64,000 nt of DNA from Reticulascus tulasneorum (GCA_001557505.1 LSAX01000007.1:3492504-3556503); one strand, 5' to 3'. Shown: positions 44,475 through 55,726, counted from the stretch's first letter. The notes: a model not told the origin generated them from the sequence alone. Numbers and translations are program-made.

Positions 44475-46619
44475 ATGAAACTCTTCGCGGTACTTACTGG
44501 GCTCGTGGTCTTGTCGACGACCAGTGCTCGTGTAGTCGACCAGGACCAGCCGCGACAGTCCCTGCTCAACACTGACAGGAACCAGACACGGGTCTCACGG
44601 CACCACCCGCGCTCCATTCTCCAGCCACGAGAAGATGATCCCACTGACTTTAGCTGGGTTAGGAAGTGGGCCGCCATCGGCGACAGCTTCACCGCGGGCA
44701 TCGGGTCTGGAAAGCCGCTTGGCCAGGAGTATCACGACAATGAGCTGGAGCTGAGGCGGAGGAAGAAGAGAGCAGAGAGCACGAGCGGTGAAGACTGGAG
44801 GTGTTCGCGGTACGAACAGTCTTATCCCATGGTGCTCAATAGAGTCTTCGGGGGGTCGGTGGACGATTTCCAGTTTGCGGCCTGCAGTGGCGATCGCACC
44901 GACGGCATTTACGACCAAGCGAATGCCATAGACGGCGACCTGGACCTGGTCGTTTTGACGGCCGGGGGTAACGATCTCTGTCTGGTAAGTGCTCTGCAGC
45001 CTTCAAGGCTCGACATATCCACCAACCCCTGGACCGCGAAGACTAACGGACCTGTGCCTCGGGTTCAAGGCCGATCTAATCAAGGCGTGCATCTTTTTGC
45101 CAGGCAGTGACGCCTGTGACAGCGTCCTCGAGAAGGCTCAGGAGAACATCGACAATATCCTGAAAGGTAACATCCGCGACGTCCTTGATGCGCTCAAGGA
45201 CAAGGTGAAGGAAGACGGGATCGTAGTTTACAGCGGATATGCCCAATTCTTCGACACTCAGAATCAAGACTGTCGAGATAATCAAGACTGGGTCTTGTTC
45301 TCCGCAAGGGGCAACGATGCTGAGATCAGTATAGACCGGCGCAAACAGTACAACACGCTGGTACGGAACATCAATACAGCCATCAAGTCAGTTGTGGAAG
45401 AGTTCCAAGAAGACGACGATGTCAAATACAAAATTGCCTTCTCCAACTGGGACCCATGGCCGTACAAAGGGGTCAAGGGCCAGATGTGCGACCCCAGCTC
45501 ATCCGGCCAATATCCGGACCCGGACCAAGAGGACTTGCAGTTCTTCAAGCCCGACACACGGCCATCCGGCAGTCTCCGTCGACGCCAATATGAGCCCAGA
45601 CGTCGAGGCATGACGTGGAGGGGTCTCTACAACAGCGTCCTGTACCACAGCCCCAGCCCCGCCGCCGCAGCCCTGCACCGCCTCGACCGGCGTGCGCCCC
45701 AGCCCCCGGGCTGTCCGAGCGACGGGGACTGGGTCTCAATCCCCGTGTCCGACGAGATGGGCAAGAACTTTCACCCCAACGAGCTGGGCCACATAACCGT
45801 CGCCAGCTTCGCGTCAGCGACCATCATGGACGCGCGCGCTAAAGTGTTGGGTCTGGATCCGCCCTCGTGCGAGGTGCACGACCAGTTTAAGTGCTGGTCG
45901 GACGATGGCTGGAAGGCGTATACCGCGGCGGATCTGCTCGATGGATATATCGACGAGTTTTGTAAGAACATACGCGTCAAGAGGGTCGGCGATGTTTGGA
46001 TTGGCTCGAACACCTACTACAAGGGCACGCCTGAGGAATTTGACGTTGCTGCTGAGTTTCGGTCGAAGCCAGCATCCTCGGAGATGGATCAAGTCATGGA
46101 GGACTGCAAGGAGGCTCTTGATCGCATCATCCACGGCTGCGATGGCAGCGGGGACAACCCGGTGAGGATGCTCCCCGATTGTATGCATGTGATGTAATTG
46201 CCGGCTGACCGCTCGTCTCACAGCTCAACTGGAAGCAGGGTGGCCAATGGCGGAAAGGCGATGCCACCTGGGAGGTGTCGCCCGTCAACAGCAACCGGCC
46301 ATGGCCACCGCCCAAAGAGTTTGTCGGCGAATGCGAAGGATGGTGGAAGGTCTTCTTCAGTGAGTACAAGGTCAAGGGAGGCGGCTGGAGCACGCACGAT
46401 CATGGGCAGAAGACCTTGTTCAAGAGTGCCTCGGGTTGTATTGATTCCGACCCCACTAAGTGGAAGTTCGAGTACTACGACAACCCCACGGAGGAGGGCT
46501 ACGAGTGGAAGGCCTCGTTCAACACGCCCGTCTTTGTTAAGGCACGTTGCTTTGCTAACAACATCGTCTCGTTTGGCGCGGGGGGCTTTACGGACGGCTG
46601 CTCGGGTAACGACGCGTAA
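44475..46619 (+). CDS. Secreted SGNH/GDSL hydrolase with Cys-rich C-terminal extension
   Basis: 665-residue model with exons 44475-44984, 45070-46161 and 46224-46619 (introns of 85 and 62 bp). Signal peptide MKLFAVLTGLVVLSTTSA. The SGNH fold shows block I AAIGDSFTAGIG with nucleophile Ser71, a block III-type GGND, and a distal NFHPNELGH with the catalytic His. After about residue 450 comes a second Cys/Trp-rich part (FKCWSDDGWKAYTAADLLDG, GECEGWWKVFF, KWKFEYYDNP, ARCFANN, GGFTDGC). It is not part of the usual hydrolase and looks like a separate secreted domain. Esterase or lipase on an unknown extracellular substrate. It neighbours chitin-active and proteolytic secreted genes. Confidence 0.87.
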
Positions 46620-46736
46620 GGTGACCCAAGCTGTTCAGGATGTTGAACGAGTGTCTGGAACAGGATGTCATATAACACCAAGAACAATACAAGCTTGCAT
46701 TCTGAGCTCGAGCATATTGTGATGAAGCTTGATGTA

Positions 46737-47916
46737 TTACTCTTGAGTCGACTCGTCGTCCCACCAGGGATCCATGACCATCCACGGCAGTCCCCCCATG
46801 TCATCCCAAGACTGGGAAACCCAATATCCAATCCCGGGGGACGCGTCTCTCCACACCCGCTCGCGCTCGTGATATCCACAAAGCGGGGATTTCTTCTTTA
46901 CTTCCGCCGACGCCGACGTCCAGCTCGGAGTCTGGCACCTGCGCACGCGCGGCTGCCAGTACATCATTCGGTAAGCGTAGTAGAAGCTCACTGGGAGCCC
47001 CAGTTCCAGCTCGTCCCATCCCCGGGCATGCTCCCGGGCCAACCTGCCCATCAGTGGCATCACCCGGTCCCGATAGTGTCTGTACCTCTCGGTGGGTGTA
47101 AGCCTGGCGGGGTATACCTGCCCCTGATGGGTTGCCCGGATCGCGAGATACACGCGCTTGACATTTGGCAGTGTGGAGGCTATGCCTACCATCAAATTCC
47201 GGACCATCTGCGCTCCGGGTTCGTCGGTGATGTCAGCATTGCCTCCTTGAATGGCAGCTGGTGTCAAGGCGATGTAGTCGGTGTCCACGATTTCGATGGA
47301 GTGAATCATAGCGAGATGCGACGTTGGGAGATACTGACCGAGGGCGTTGACGCGGGCTAGTGGACTGTCTTGAATGTGGATGGTGTTGGACGAGAACAGC
47401 ACCTCAATACCCTCGGCATGGCTGCGGCGATTTTAACTTTACAATGAACCTCTTCTGAGACAAGAGACAGACTCACGCCTGATGGCAACTAAGCAGCCAC
47501 CCCATGACTCCGAGACTGCCAAGCTGTGGATCTGGATCCACGAGGCACTCGTCATAAACTGGCTCACGATCCGTCGGGCGATGGCACACGCACGAGAGCC
47601 AACGCCGCGAGCTCGGTACATCGGCAGGCTGCCCGTGCCGTCCGACAGTGCGATTCAAGCGCGAAACGCGAGATTGGCCCTCGTCGTACTCGGGTGGCGC
47701 TGTGAGTTCAGGTTGAATGTGAAGCCTGCCTTGCCCAAATGCCGCAAGGAGAATGAAGCGTCGGATCTCGATCGGAAGACGGGAGAAGAAGGGGCTGTCG
47801 CTGGTAACTACGCGAGCCCTGACATTAAGTGTCCCAAGCGATGATAGCGCCGTTGAATCATTCTGTCCCGTTCCCCGCTGAAAGATTTTCTGGACCCATT
47901 GAACGAGTTTAGGCAT
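46737..47916 (-). CDS. DUF7730-like fungal protein
   Basis: 374-residue model with exons 47916-47477 and 47421-46737 (55 bp intron, GTGAGT..CAG). Features: SPFFSRLPIEIRRFILLAAFG near residue 40, an Arg/Trp region ending WLSCVCHR, then GSLGVMGWLLSCHQA joined across the intron to HAEGIEVLFSSNTIHI. These blocks are the hallmark of a large, expanded family of intracellular fungal proteins annotated DUF7730, some with an F-box-like start. The function is unknown. The C-terminus is Trp/Asp-rich. The gene is convergent with the SGNH hydrolase, only 117 bp between stop codons. Confidence 0.8.
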
Positions 47917-48047
47917 TTTGGCAAAATTTAATCGTTAAGTTATGGCCTAAGTTCGGAGTGATGCAGGTTCAGGGTGAAGATGACATGTGTCTAGGGGGGG
48001 TAGGTCCTTAGAGTATTTAACTGGATATACTCAAGACAGGAGTTCAT

Positions 48048-48654
48048 TATCACAGCCATAATACGTAACCATTCCAGCAGGCGGTCATAAACGGCAGAAT
48101 ACACTCACGTGATAAGTACCTGGAAGAGGAGGCATGCACGTTATACTTAATACTACTGGATAACTTACAGGACGGCGTTTGACTTACCTATAATAGGGAC
48201 AAAGACGCCAGCACACAGGGATCACTTGCGAACCTTTGCTAGCGACGTTGTGCCACCAGCGAAAGGAATCTAACTTAGCGACAAAAGGTCGCTAGCGGAT
48301 CGAACACATGAGCAAGTACGTAACATGAGAGATCATGGACAATGAAGGGATCACGGTGGATCTAAGACGCCACGGTGATCCAAGGATTTCATATTTCTAT
48401 ATAAGAACAGTCCTTTCTATAGTTAGATAGTTCTTGATTACACTTCAGCAATCAATCTAAGTCTTTGGCTTCACCAAGCTTCAAACCTCGATCATTGATC
48501 CTATATAACCATAACATACCTTGTGATATTAAGTTCAGCAGAAAACCCTTTCCACAATATTGTTCACTAGTATCACCTGACTTACTCGATAATATAAACC
48601 CTAACACTTGTTGTTGAGACTAGTGTTATAGCCAGCCCTGACACGATCGTGACA
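48048..48654 (+). mobile_element. Solo LTR, Ty3/gypsy family, little mutated
   Basis: 607 bp unit beginning TATCACAGCCATAATACGTAACC and ending ACACGATCGTGACA. It contains a TATA-like TTTCTATATAAGAACAG. Two heavily mutated relatives lie at 55115-55726 (same strand) and 56787-57410 (opposite strand). Those are flanked by gag and pol relics, which identifies this as an LTR. No internal retroelement sequence adjoins it and I see no clear target-site duplication. Confidence 0.75.
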
Positions 48655-49039
48655 CCTATATTTCACCAGATTTACAAATTTCCAGAATAATTCTACCGCC
48701 CACGTTAGTTCTAACTCTCCAACTTATACACCTTTAAACGTAGATTAACCTAATATTATATGACTATAAGTAATAATGATAATATATATAAAAAGCACGT
48801 TAGGAATAAATTAATCTAGGTCTACATAGTTCTTATCTTACAAGCTCTCAACCTCGTTAGCGTTATTAAGAACTAATAACACCACGTCTAACGCGCTTAA
48901 GATCTAACTCTTAACAGCGAGTACTACCCTTTCCATCTCGACTACTTCACGACTATTAGAAGACGGACGTTGAACAGCAGATGGTAGATATTCATAAAGT
49001 CCCAGTCGATCGACGACTGTTATGATACATCGACCCAGA
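48655..49039. other. AT-rich spacer
   Basis: AT-rich, TA-dinucleotide-rich DNA between the solo LTR and the transposase relic. It is probably mutated transposon sequence. No frame is recognisable. Confidence 0.4.
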
Positions 49040-49395
49040 AGACTTACAGGACTGGTATCTCTATAACTTAGAACGAATGGGATGCAAATCCTATCATATG
49101 GTTTAGATTGACGAGTCTTGGGTCCACAAAACAGACTGTCTAAGACGTAAGGGCTGGGCTCCTCGAGGAGTTGCCCAGTACAAGTATCCAGATTCCACCG
49201 CGAACATCGAGTTCAGCTTCTGGCAGGGTATACGCGGGAGGGAGTTCTCCTTCAACGTGTGTACCAAGGATCTACTGATACTGCCTGGTTTGAAGACTAC
49301 ATTGCCCAATTACTGCATCACTGTGGTAGATGGCCAGAGCCAAACTCTGTGCTTATTATGGACAATGCAGCTTTCCACTATTCGGAGAGAATTGA
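49040..49395 (+). mobile_element. Tc1/mariner transposase relic, catalytic DDE part
   Basis: Reading from about 49042: EDLQDWYLYNLERMGCKSYHM, then a TAG, then IDESWVHK and RKGWAPRGV. After a frame change near 49255 it reads VYQGSTDTAWFEDYI, HCGRWPEPNSV and LIMDNAAFHYSERI. DES and MDNA hold two acidic catalytic residues of a fungal mariner transposase. The copy is broken by a stop and a frameshift and lacks its N-terminal part. Confidence 0.8.
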
Positions 49396-49404
49396 TCAAA
49401 TGTA

Positions 49405-49692
49405 ATGACCAAAGTACCGCCGACCCGTGTCGGTCGCCGCTCGACAGTCACACCCATCATGACAGGCGCTCTACTTGATAGGCTCTCTAGAAAATGTGTA
49501 TTAAACCACCGTGAGATGGCCAAGTTCCTTCTCGAAGAATTTGACACTGTCGTGACGACTTCAAGCATCAAGCGGGCAATAAAGTCGATGAAGTGGTCCA
49601 AGAAAGTCACTCGCCGAGTCGCGGCAGAAAAGAACGCAGACTATATAATAACCTATAGCGTTGTAACTGTAAAGACTATGCTAGGTCCTTGA
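49405..49692 (+). mobile_element. Tc1/mariner transposase relic, N-terminal HTH part
   Basis: Open frame with VGRRSTVTPIMTGALLDRL, NHREMAKFLLEEFDTVVTTSSIKRAIKSM and WSKKVTRRVAAEKNADY. This is the paired helix-turn-helix DNA-binding region that normally comes before the catalytic domain. Here it lies just after it on the same strand, and the similarity stops at KNAD. Confidence 0.75.
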
Positions 49693-51116
49693 ATAATAGC
49701 AGCGCTAATGCTATGTGTAAGGGGAAGTAGGCAGGTTGTCAATGCCTCCCAACCAGCGGGATGTGTGGCAACAACGCGAGCTGCAGTGGCGCCGGCTGCG
49801 CCGCCTTCTTTAATAATGGCGGTGCTAGCGTGACCTGTAAAGGGAACTGGGCGGGTTGCGAATGTCTCCCGACCGACACGATGTGCGGCTTGCCAAAGAG
49901 CTGCAATGACGGTGGCTGCGGTGGCCAGTTTGGCTGGGACGGCACAGAGAGGTGCCAAGGTAACTGGGAGGGCTGCCGTTGCACTCCCCAGACGACGCAA
50001 TGCGGGACCCCCCAGCCATGCGAAGACGGCGGCTGCGCCGGGCGATTCGACGGCATCGCCGCATACCCGAACTGCAAAGGCAAACTACGCCGGCTGTCGG
50101 TGCCGGGCGACAGACGAGACGTGCGGTGAGAGAAAATCCTATGACTCCAACGGTTGCAACGGCAGCTGGGACGGGGTGTCGAACTTCGGGCACTTGCACC
50201 GGAAACTTTGCTGGGTGCAAATGCAACCCAACATCGGCGAGTATTCAGTTGATTCCGATTTGCTTCGTGCATTTGCTTACACGCTCATAGAACTCTTGCG
50301 GATATTCGAGAAGTTGTGACTCTGGCGGCTGCAACGGTATGTTTGAACCGAACAGTAATGTGGCCCGCTGTATCGGTAATTACAAAGGCTGTGCCTGTAA
50401 CCCTACCGTGGTATGTCTCTTGTTCATGAGTTATGGTTTCTCGCTAGCCGTGGAAGCCCTCACAAATCGGTAGCAGCTTGCTCCCTGGATCCATCCTTGT
50501 CAATCCCTGCTCCTGGATCTTGTCCGCCATACCGAGTCACTAAGATGGAATTGCAGAACTCTTGTCCAAGTCCAGATACACTAGACTGCCAATCATCCAG
50601 CTGTGATGGAGAGTATGGCCCCAAAGGCCCAGCCGGGACTTGCCATAACAACTATGAAGGGTGTAAATGTTACTGGCGGCAGGTGTACTGCTCGCTTTGG
50701 GAGAACGCAGATTTCTTGGGATCCTACATTTACACTCGACAACTGAGTGGCGAGTGCAGTAAGTTCATTATCACACAATGTTTGCATGAGTAACGGCTCC
50801 AAAGAATCGGGTAGCTAGCGTCACCGGCTCTGCCAGTCAATTTGCCTGCTGGCTTCAACAACAGGGTCTCCAGCGTCCACATCGCGGGTGCTATTGTCGC
50901 TTGCATATTTTACAGGTATGTTCAGTCTTCTTATCCCTCATTTTCTAAAATTACTCGCCGCCGCATCTAGTAGTGCCGTATTGATTCGAGCTGGCTTTAG
51001 GGACGTATGGCTGTGCGTTTGAGCCGCGGTGGCTCGACGGAGCAAGCGGTTCGAATTTCAACTGCCCGGCGAATCTTAATGATCAGATCAGCTCTTTTAA
51101 CTGCTGGCGGCGGTGA
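49693..51116 (+). pseudogene. Decayed Cys-repeat / beta-gamma-crystallin-like secreted protein gene
   Basis: Several tandem units of about 38-40 residues follow the design CG-x4-C-x3-GC-x-G-x-F...C-x-G-N-x2-GC-x-C-x-PT (clearest: MCGLPKSCNDGGCGGQF...CQGNWEGCRCTP). After them comes a region reading VYCSLWENADFLGSY...GEC, joined through an intron (50760-50850) to INLPAGFNNRVSSVHIAG. A later exon reads CAFEPRWLDG...CPANLNDQISSFNCW, ending TGA at 51114. The last two look like Greek-key halves of a beta-gamma-crystallin fold (aromatic-Gly, then N-D/N-x-V/I-S-S). Damage: no start codon, a TAG in the first unit (Trp in its neighbours), and a one-base insertion near 50084. The 5' part is lost at the mariner junction. 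Confidence 0.55.
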
Positions 51117-52089
51117 ATACTACGAGGATATATCACAATGCGAGAGGCCGTTTGCAGAGATCCGTGGACATCTCTCCAGTCTTTTTTGGCCATTCGCCAC
51201 GTGCTCCTGGTCTGCAATGTCAACCATCCCATTCTATCTGAAAGGGGTGCTGGCATACATTTTCTTCAACAAGAAGGCTATGGGATAAACTTGGTGAGGA
51301 CGGCGCCCCCCAATGCGGCATCCCACTGCCTCGGGGTTTGTCAGGCAGACTGGATATATTGCGCGTTGTCACAAGGCAACTAGAGCCGCCAAATTTGAGT
51401 AGGTTTTAGGTACTATCACGACCAGGAGGCCTCACCCGCTCAAGCGGCCAACTAGTTAAAAGTGTGCCTTTTAACCAATATATTATGTTAATCATAGGGC
51501 GTACGTGCCGAGTGAACTCAGTGGTTCGGCAGCAGTACTGGGGTGGCACCACATGCACAGCCCTGGTGTGTCACACGTTACGCCCGTACATATCGGAATG
51601 GGGGTTTGAGGTCACTCTAGCCAATAGGCGTCTGCCAACTGGCTATCCGAACGAACCTGCAAAGTTCGTCTATTGGCCTTGCTGAAGAGGAGGCTGTGGC
51701 AAGTCTTCCTCGACAACTTCAACCCGCTCGTCGAGTTGTTTCACGCCCCTAAAGTCCAGCCAATACGGATAAATTCCTTTAGATCACGACTTGCTGGTTC
51801 TCTGACCATCCTTTCCCTTTAGGAATAAGAACTAAGGTTAGAAACAAGCGAGCTATGTCCATGTCAAGCACGGGGATCTCTATTCCATGCTGGAAGACTG
51901 AACCGTCCTTAATCTCGCTAATCTGAATTGATCACTAAGATCAATAATATACATAACTTATCACGTAATTAGCCTTCCTATTATAAATAGCCTGTCCTAA
52001 TCCTATAAGTTATGCTTAGTAGGGTGCTTATGATGGCGTATATGCCTTATACAAGGCTTCTGCCGTCTCTTACCGCTTTCCTAGAGGGG
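51117..52089. other. Gene-poor region
   Basis: Only short frames without motifs; nothing recognised. Confidence 0.45.
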
Positions 52090-52360
52090 TTAAGTTTCCT
52101 GGCTGTGACATCACGGTCGCAATCACGGTCGCAGCCACACACGCAGCTTGCTCGTAGTCACGCTTGCAGTCACACACACAACTCGCTCGCAGTCACGGTC
52201 GCAGTCAAACACACAGCTTGCTCGCAGACACGCTCGCAATCACGGTCGCAACCACGGTCGCAACCACGCACACAGCTTGCTCACAGGCACGCTCGCAGTC
52301 ACCTACACAGCTTGCTCGCAGTCACGGCCGCAGTGACGGTCGCAGACATACACACAGCTA
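52090..52360. repeat. Minisatellite built on CA(G/C)TCACGGTCG and CACACAGCTTGCTCG
   Basis: About 270 bp of interleaved short units: TCACGGTCGCA, CACACAGCTTGCTC and CACGCTCGCA recur in changing order with few mismatches. All three frames are open over much of it, so protein readings such as ARSH/SQSRSQ repeats are a by-product. Confidence 0.8.
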
Positions 52361-52996
52361 AAAATAAAAGGCTAACTACAACATACAGAAGCTGTAGGGG
52401 CGCTGTAATAGGTGTCACTTGCAGAATACTACTGATGGTGTGGCAGTGTTGGTCAGGATTTGGTGTGTGGTTTTGGTGTTGGGAGCCAAGATTACGCTCA
52501 CCGTTTCACCAGAGAGGGGAAAGGGTGCAGAGACGACTAGCACATTGACGAGAGCCCTCGATGTGACACTTAATTAATCTACCTTCACAAGAAAGTGCCG
52601 CGCCGCGCCTACTATTTATAGGAGGGTAATCCTTGCTACACAACATTTTGAGACCTCCACTAGAGCTGTACCAGCTACGAAATATGGCTGCCGAATATAA
52701 TCGGCATTTACGACGCATTTAGAGAGAAGATCGACAAGAGATTTCAATCAGCGGATTAGGGTCTGTAGCTATGTCACTACTACTGGAATCTAGCCATCGC
52801 CTGTGTGCGGTTGGCATAGGATCCGAGACGTGCGGCTGGATCCAGGTAATCCGCCCTAGTAGGCGAGCCATTCAATTAACGTCTTTTATATAAAGCGACC
52901 GCTATGGTCTTTTCCTCATGAGAAACTTACACTCTTTGTCTCCACTTTCACCTCTCTAAAACGCGTTTCAGTCTCTCCAAGTTGATTTGGCTCAAG
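52361..52996. other. Intergenic, promoter of secreted gene
   Basis: No gene. TTTTATATAAAG near 52883 is a plausible TATA region for the gene starting at 52997. Confidence 0.4.
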
Positions 52997-53479
52997 ATGG
53001 TCTCTCTTAAAGTTTTGTCAGCCATCATGGCATCCCATGCCCTCCTAACAACCGCAGCTCCAGCCACCGACACCCTTGAGAAGCGAGATACCATCCGTAT
53101 CAGAATCTGCGAGAACGTCAGATATAGCAACTGTGTGGACCTGCACGTCGAGTTGAATCAGTGCAGTATGATCACCCCGGTACCATGTTGAGGACGCACG
53201 CTAACCTCTGCTTCTATAGACAATGTACCCGACGGGTGGAACGACAAGATTAGTTCAATCACGAACTATCACAGCGGGTCCCATCATTGTATTTGGTGGG
53301 AGTGAGTATTGTTTTACCATTACTATGTTATTAATAACTTATTCCTGTTCAGGCACGGCGGGTGTACAGGCCGCAGGTATGACAATCAAGATGACGGCAA
53401 CTTGGCAGATGGCGATGGGTTCTTCAACGACAGAATTAGCAGCTGGGAGTGCTTTGAGGTTGAAACCCCTCCATTTTAA
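52997..53479 (+). CDS. Small secreted beta-gamma-crystallin-like protein
   Basis: 125-residue model with exons 52997-53165, 53220-53301 and 53353-53479 (introns of 54 and 51 bp, GT..AG). Signal peptide MVSLKVLSAIMASHALLTTAA, then a Kex2-type site LEKR. The mature part holds two similar halves: ICENVRYSNC...CNNVPDGWNDKISSITN and CIWWEHGGCTGRRYDN...GFFNDRISSWECFEV. Each ends N-D-[KR]-I-S-S, the Ser-containing signature seen in beta-gamma-crystallin Greek-key motifs. There are six Cys in the mature part. Such small proteins are usually extracellular and stable; the function here is unknown. It is related in design to the decayed gene at 49693-51116. It is the last apparently intact gene before the AT-rich chromosome end. 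Confidence 0.75.
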
Positions 53480-53936
53480 AGATAGAAATCTATTTCTGCG
53501 CTTACATCGCAACTGCACATCTCACTGATCATAATCCTGAAGAAGGTTGTAACACTTTTGCGGCAGCCACTTCTAAAAGCTTTTGTAACTGTCTAGAGTA
53601 AGAGATTTTTCGACTTTTAAATATGTTATGATAATAATCCTAAACAGCCTAGCAAAAGGGAATAGCGGTTTTACGGCGTAAATCCCGTTTCCCCCCTCAT
53701 ACCAGGGCGGGCCGGGCACGGGCCATTTCACCATAAATCCCAAGACGATTTTGCACCATAAATCCCACAATCCCGTCCACGCCCAGACCAGACCAGACAG
53801 ATATTAACCCTAGTCAAGCCAGCCCGACCTCCACCTTAAGTGTAAGAACATAAAAAGAAAGACCTAAGCCTGGCCAGGTTGGTGGGTTGGTCGGTGGGTT
53901 GGTTGGTCGGTCGCTGGTCGTTAATAGGCGGATTAG
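53480..53936. other. Transition zone to AT-rich subtelomere
   Basis: Includes a doubled phrase CACCATAAATCCCA (near 53729 and 53755) and a GGTTGGT/CGGT low-complexity run at 53878-53920. No gene. Confidence 0.5.
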
Positions 53937-53959
53937 TGTCACGGCCATAATATATAACC
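53937..53959 (+). repeat. LTR 5' terminus fragment
   Basis: TGTCACGGCCATAATATATAACC matches the 5' end of the LTRs at 48048 and 55115, then diverges. Two TTAGGG hexamers follow at 53973 and 53983. Confidence 0.5.
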
Positions 53960-55114
53960 CTTTTATTATTAGTTAGGGTTAATTAGGGTTAGATTAAGGT
54001 TTATTTATATACCAAGCTATTTGTTATATGGTTTTATAAAGCTCTTTTTAATTATAAAATATATTTTCCAAAAAATTCAAGAAAACTCTAAAGAAAACCA
54101 GAAAAAGAACTTAGAAAAATCCAAAAAGATAAAGAAAAGAGAAAATTAAGAAAACCCAGAAAAACCAAAAAAGAAGATTTAGAAAAAACAAAGAAAATAT
54201 AAAAAGAAAAACTTAGAAAAATCTAAAAAAGACAGAGAGAAAGATTTAGAAAAATCTTAAGATAATATTTATAAAAAGATTTAATTTCTTCTTCTTCTTT
54301 ATCTTTTTATCGGAATATCTTTTACGATAGATTTTACCATGTTAACTCTCGTTTTTATTAAGATTAATAAGATATCTATGTTAAACGATAAAGTTACCTA
54401 GGGGCCTAAAAAGCCTTAAAGTTTCTTATAGTTCTACGTAGATTCTTTTTCCATTAATCTTCTAGCTAAGAAGATTAATAATTTGAAAAATAACCTGAAA
54501 GAGATATATTTCCGTTATTTGTTAGTAACGGCTTTAGTAAGTATGACATGTATATCCGTCTTAGCTAAGTCTTTATTAACTACTACGATTTATACGTTAT
54601 ACAAGTACGTGGTCGTACTGATTATAACCAAGAAGTCTAATCGTAAAACGTTAACGTCGGTAATATTAACATTGGTGTTAACGTTAATAACGTTGGTGTT
54701 AATAACGTTGGTATTAATAATATAAACGTTAATAATATCAACGATCTTAGGCTTAAGCTTAATAGTTAAATCTTCCTAATAAGAAAGTATTTTTATAATA
54801 ATATAGGCGATTTAGTCGTAATAAACGGTCTAACATCTCTTAACAGCCTTATAGATATCTTTATATCTGATTATAAATATAACCCCGTAATAATTATATA
54901 AGCGGTTAAATAGTTAGCATAAGATAAAAAGTCTTATTTATAATATTTTAACTATATTAATATTAATTATCTTAAACTATATTTAAGTAAAGAAGATAGT
55001 TAATTACTTTTATCTTAAATAATTTACGTTTTTAAGCTTAATATTAATCTTTAAGCTTAAGAGCTAATTATTTTACCTCTAGAAGAGGATGGTATTTATA
55101 TCTCTAAAGATATC

Positions 55115-55726
55115 TATCACGGCTATAATATATAACCCCCCTAACAAGTAGTTATAAACGGTAGAATATATTTACATAATAACACCTAAGATCAGAGATA
55201 TATATATTATACTAAATATTACTAAATAAATATATAATATAACGTTTAACCTATTTATAACAAGGATAAGACGTTAGTACGTAAAGATCGCCCGCGGACC
55301 TTTACCAGCGATATTATATTATTAACGAAAAGATAATAACGGCTAAAGGCTATTAGAAAAATAAGACTTATAAGTAAATATATAACAAGATAGATTACTT
55401 ATTTATAAAGGGATCATAATAATCTTAAGATTATAATAATCTAAGACGTTATGATGATCTAAGGATTTTATATTTCTATATAAGAATAATCTTTTCTATA
55501 ATTAGATAATTCTTAATTATATTTTAATAATCAATCTAAATCTTTAGTTTTATTAAGCTTTAAACCTTAATCATTAATCTTATATAATATACCTTATAAT
55601 ATTAAGTTTAATAAAAGCCCTTTTTATAATATTATTTATTAATATTACCTAACTTATTTAATAATATAAACCTTAATAATTATTATTAAGATTAATATTA
55701 TAATTAACCTTAATATAATTATAACA
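55115..55726 (+). mobile_element. RIP-mutated LTR, same family as 48048-48654
   Basis: It is collinear with the 48 kb LTR over its full length. Shared blocks include ATTTCTATATAAGAA, AATCAATCTAA and GATATTAAGTT/AATATTAAGTT. Most differences are C-to-T or G-to-A, ending AATTATAACA where the intact one ends GATCGTGACA. A purine run (CTCTAGAAGAGGATGG) lies just upstream. Confidence 0.8.

Noticed and set aside
49739..50272. 177-codon minus-strand frame
   Set aside because: Antisense of the Cys-repeat gene; no motif of its own.
52012..52548. 178-codon Ser/Gln/Arg/His-rich frame
   Set aside because: It is a translation of the minisatellite; all frames give similar repeats.
53878..53920. GGTTGGT run as a possible telomere or G-quadruplex element
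   Set aside because: The unit is GGTTGGT/CGGT rather than TTAGGG and is short; treated as low complexity.
54483..54725. 80-codon hydrophobic frame in the AT-rich block
   Set aside because: The second half is a GTTAATAACG-type microsatellite and the region is RIP-mutated; not a credible gene.
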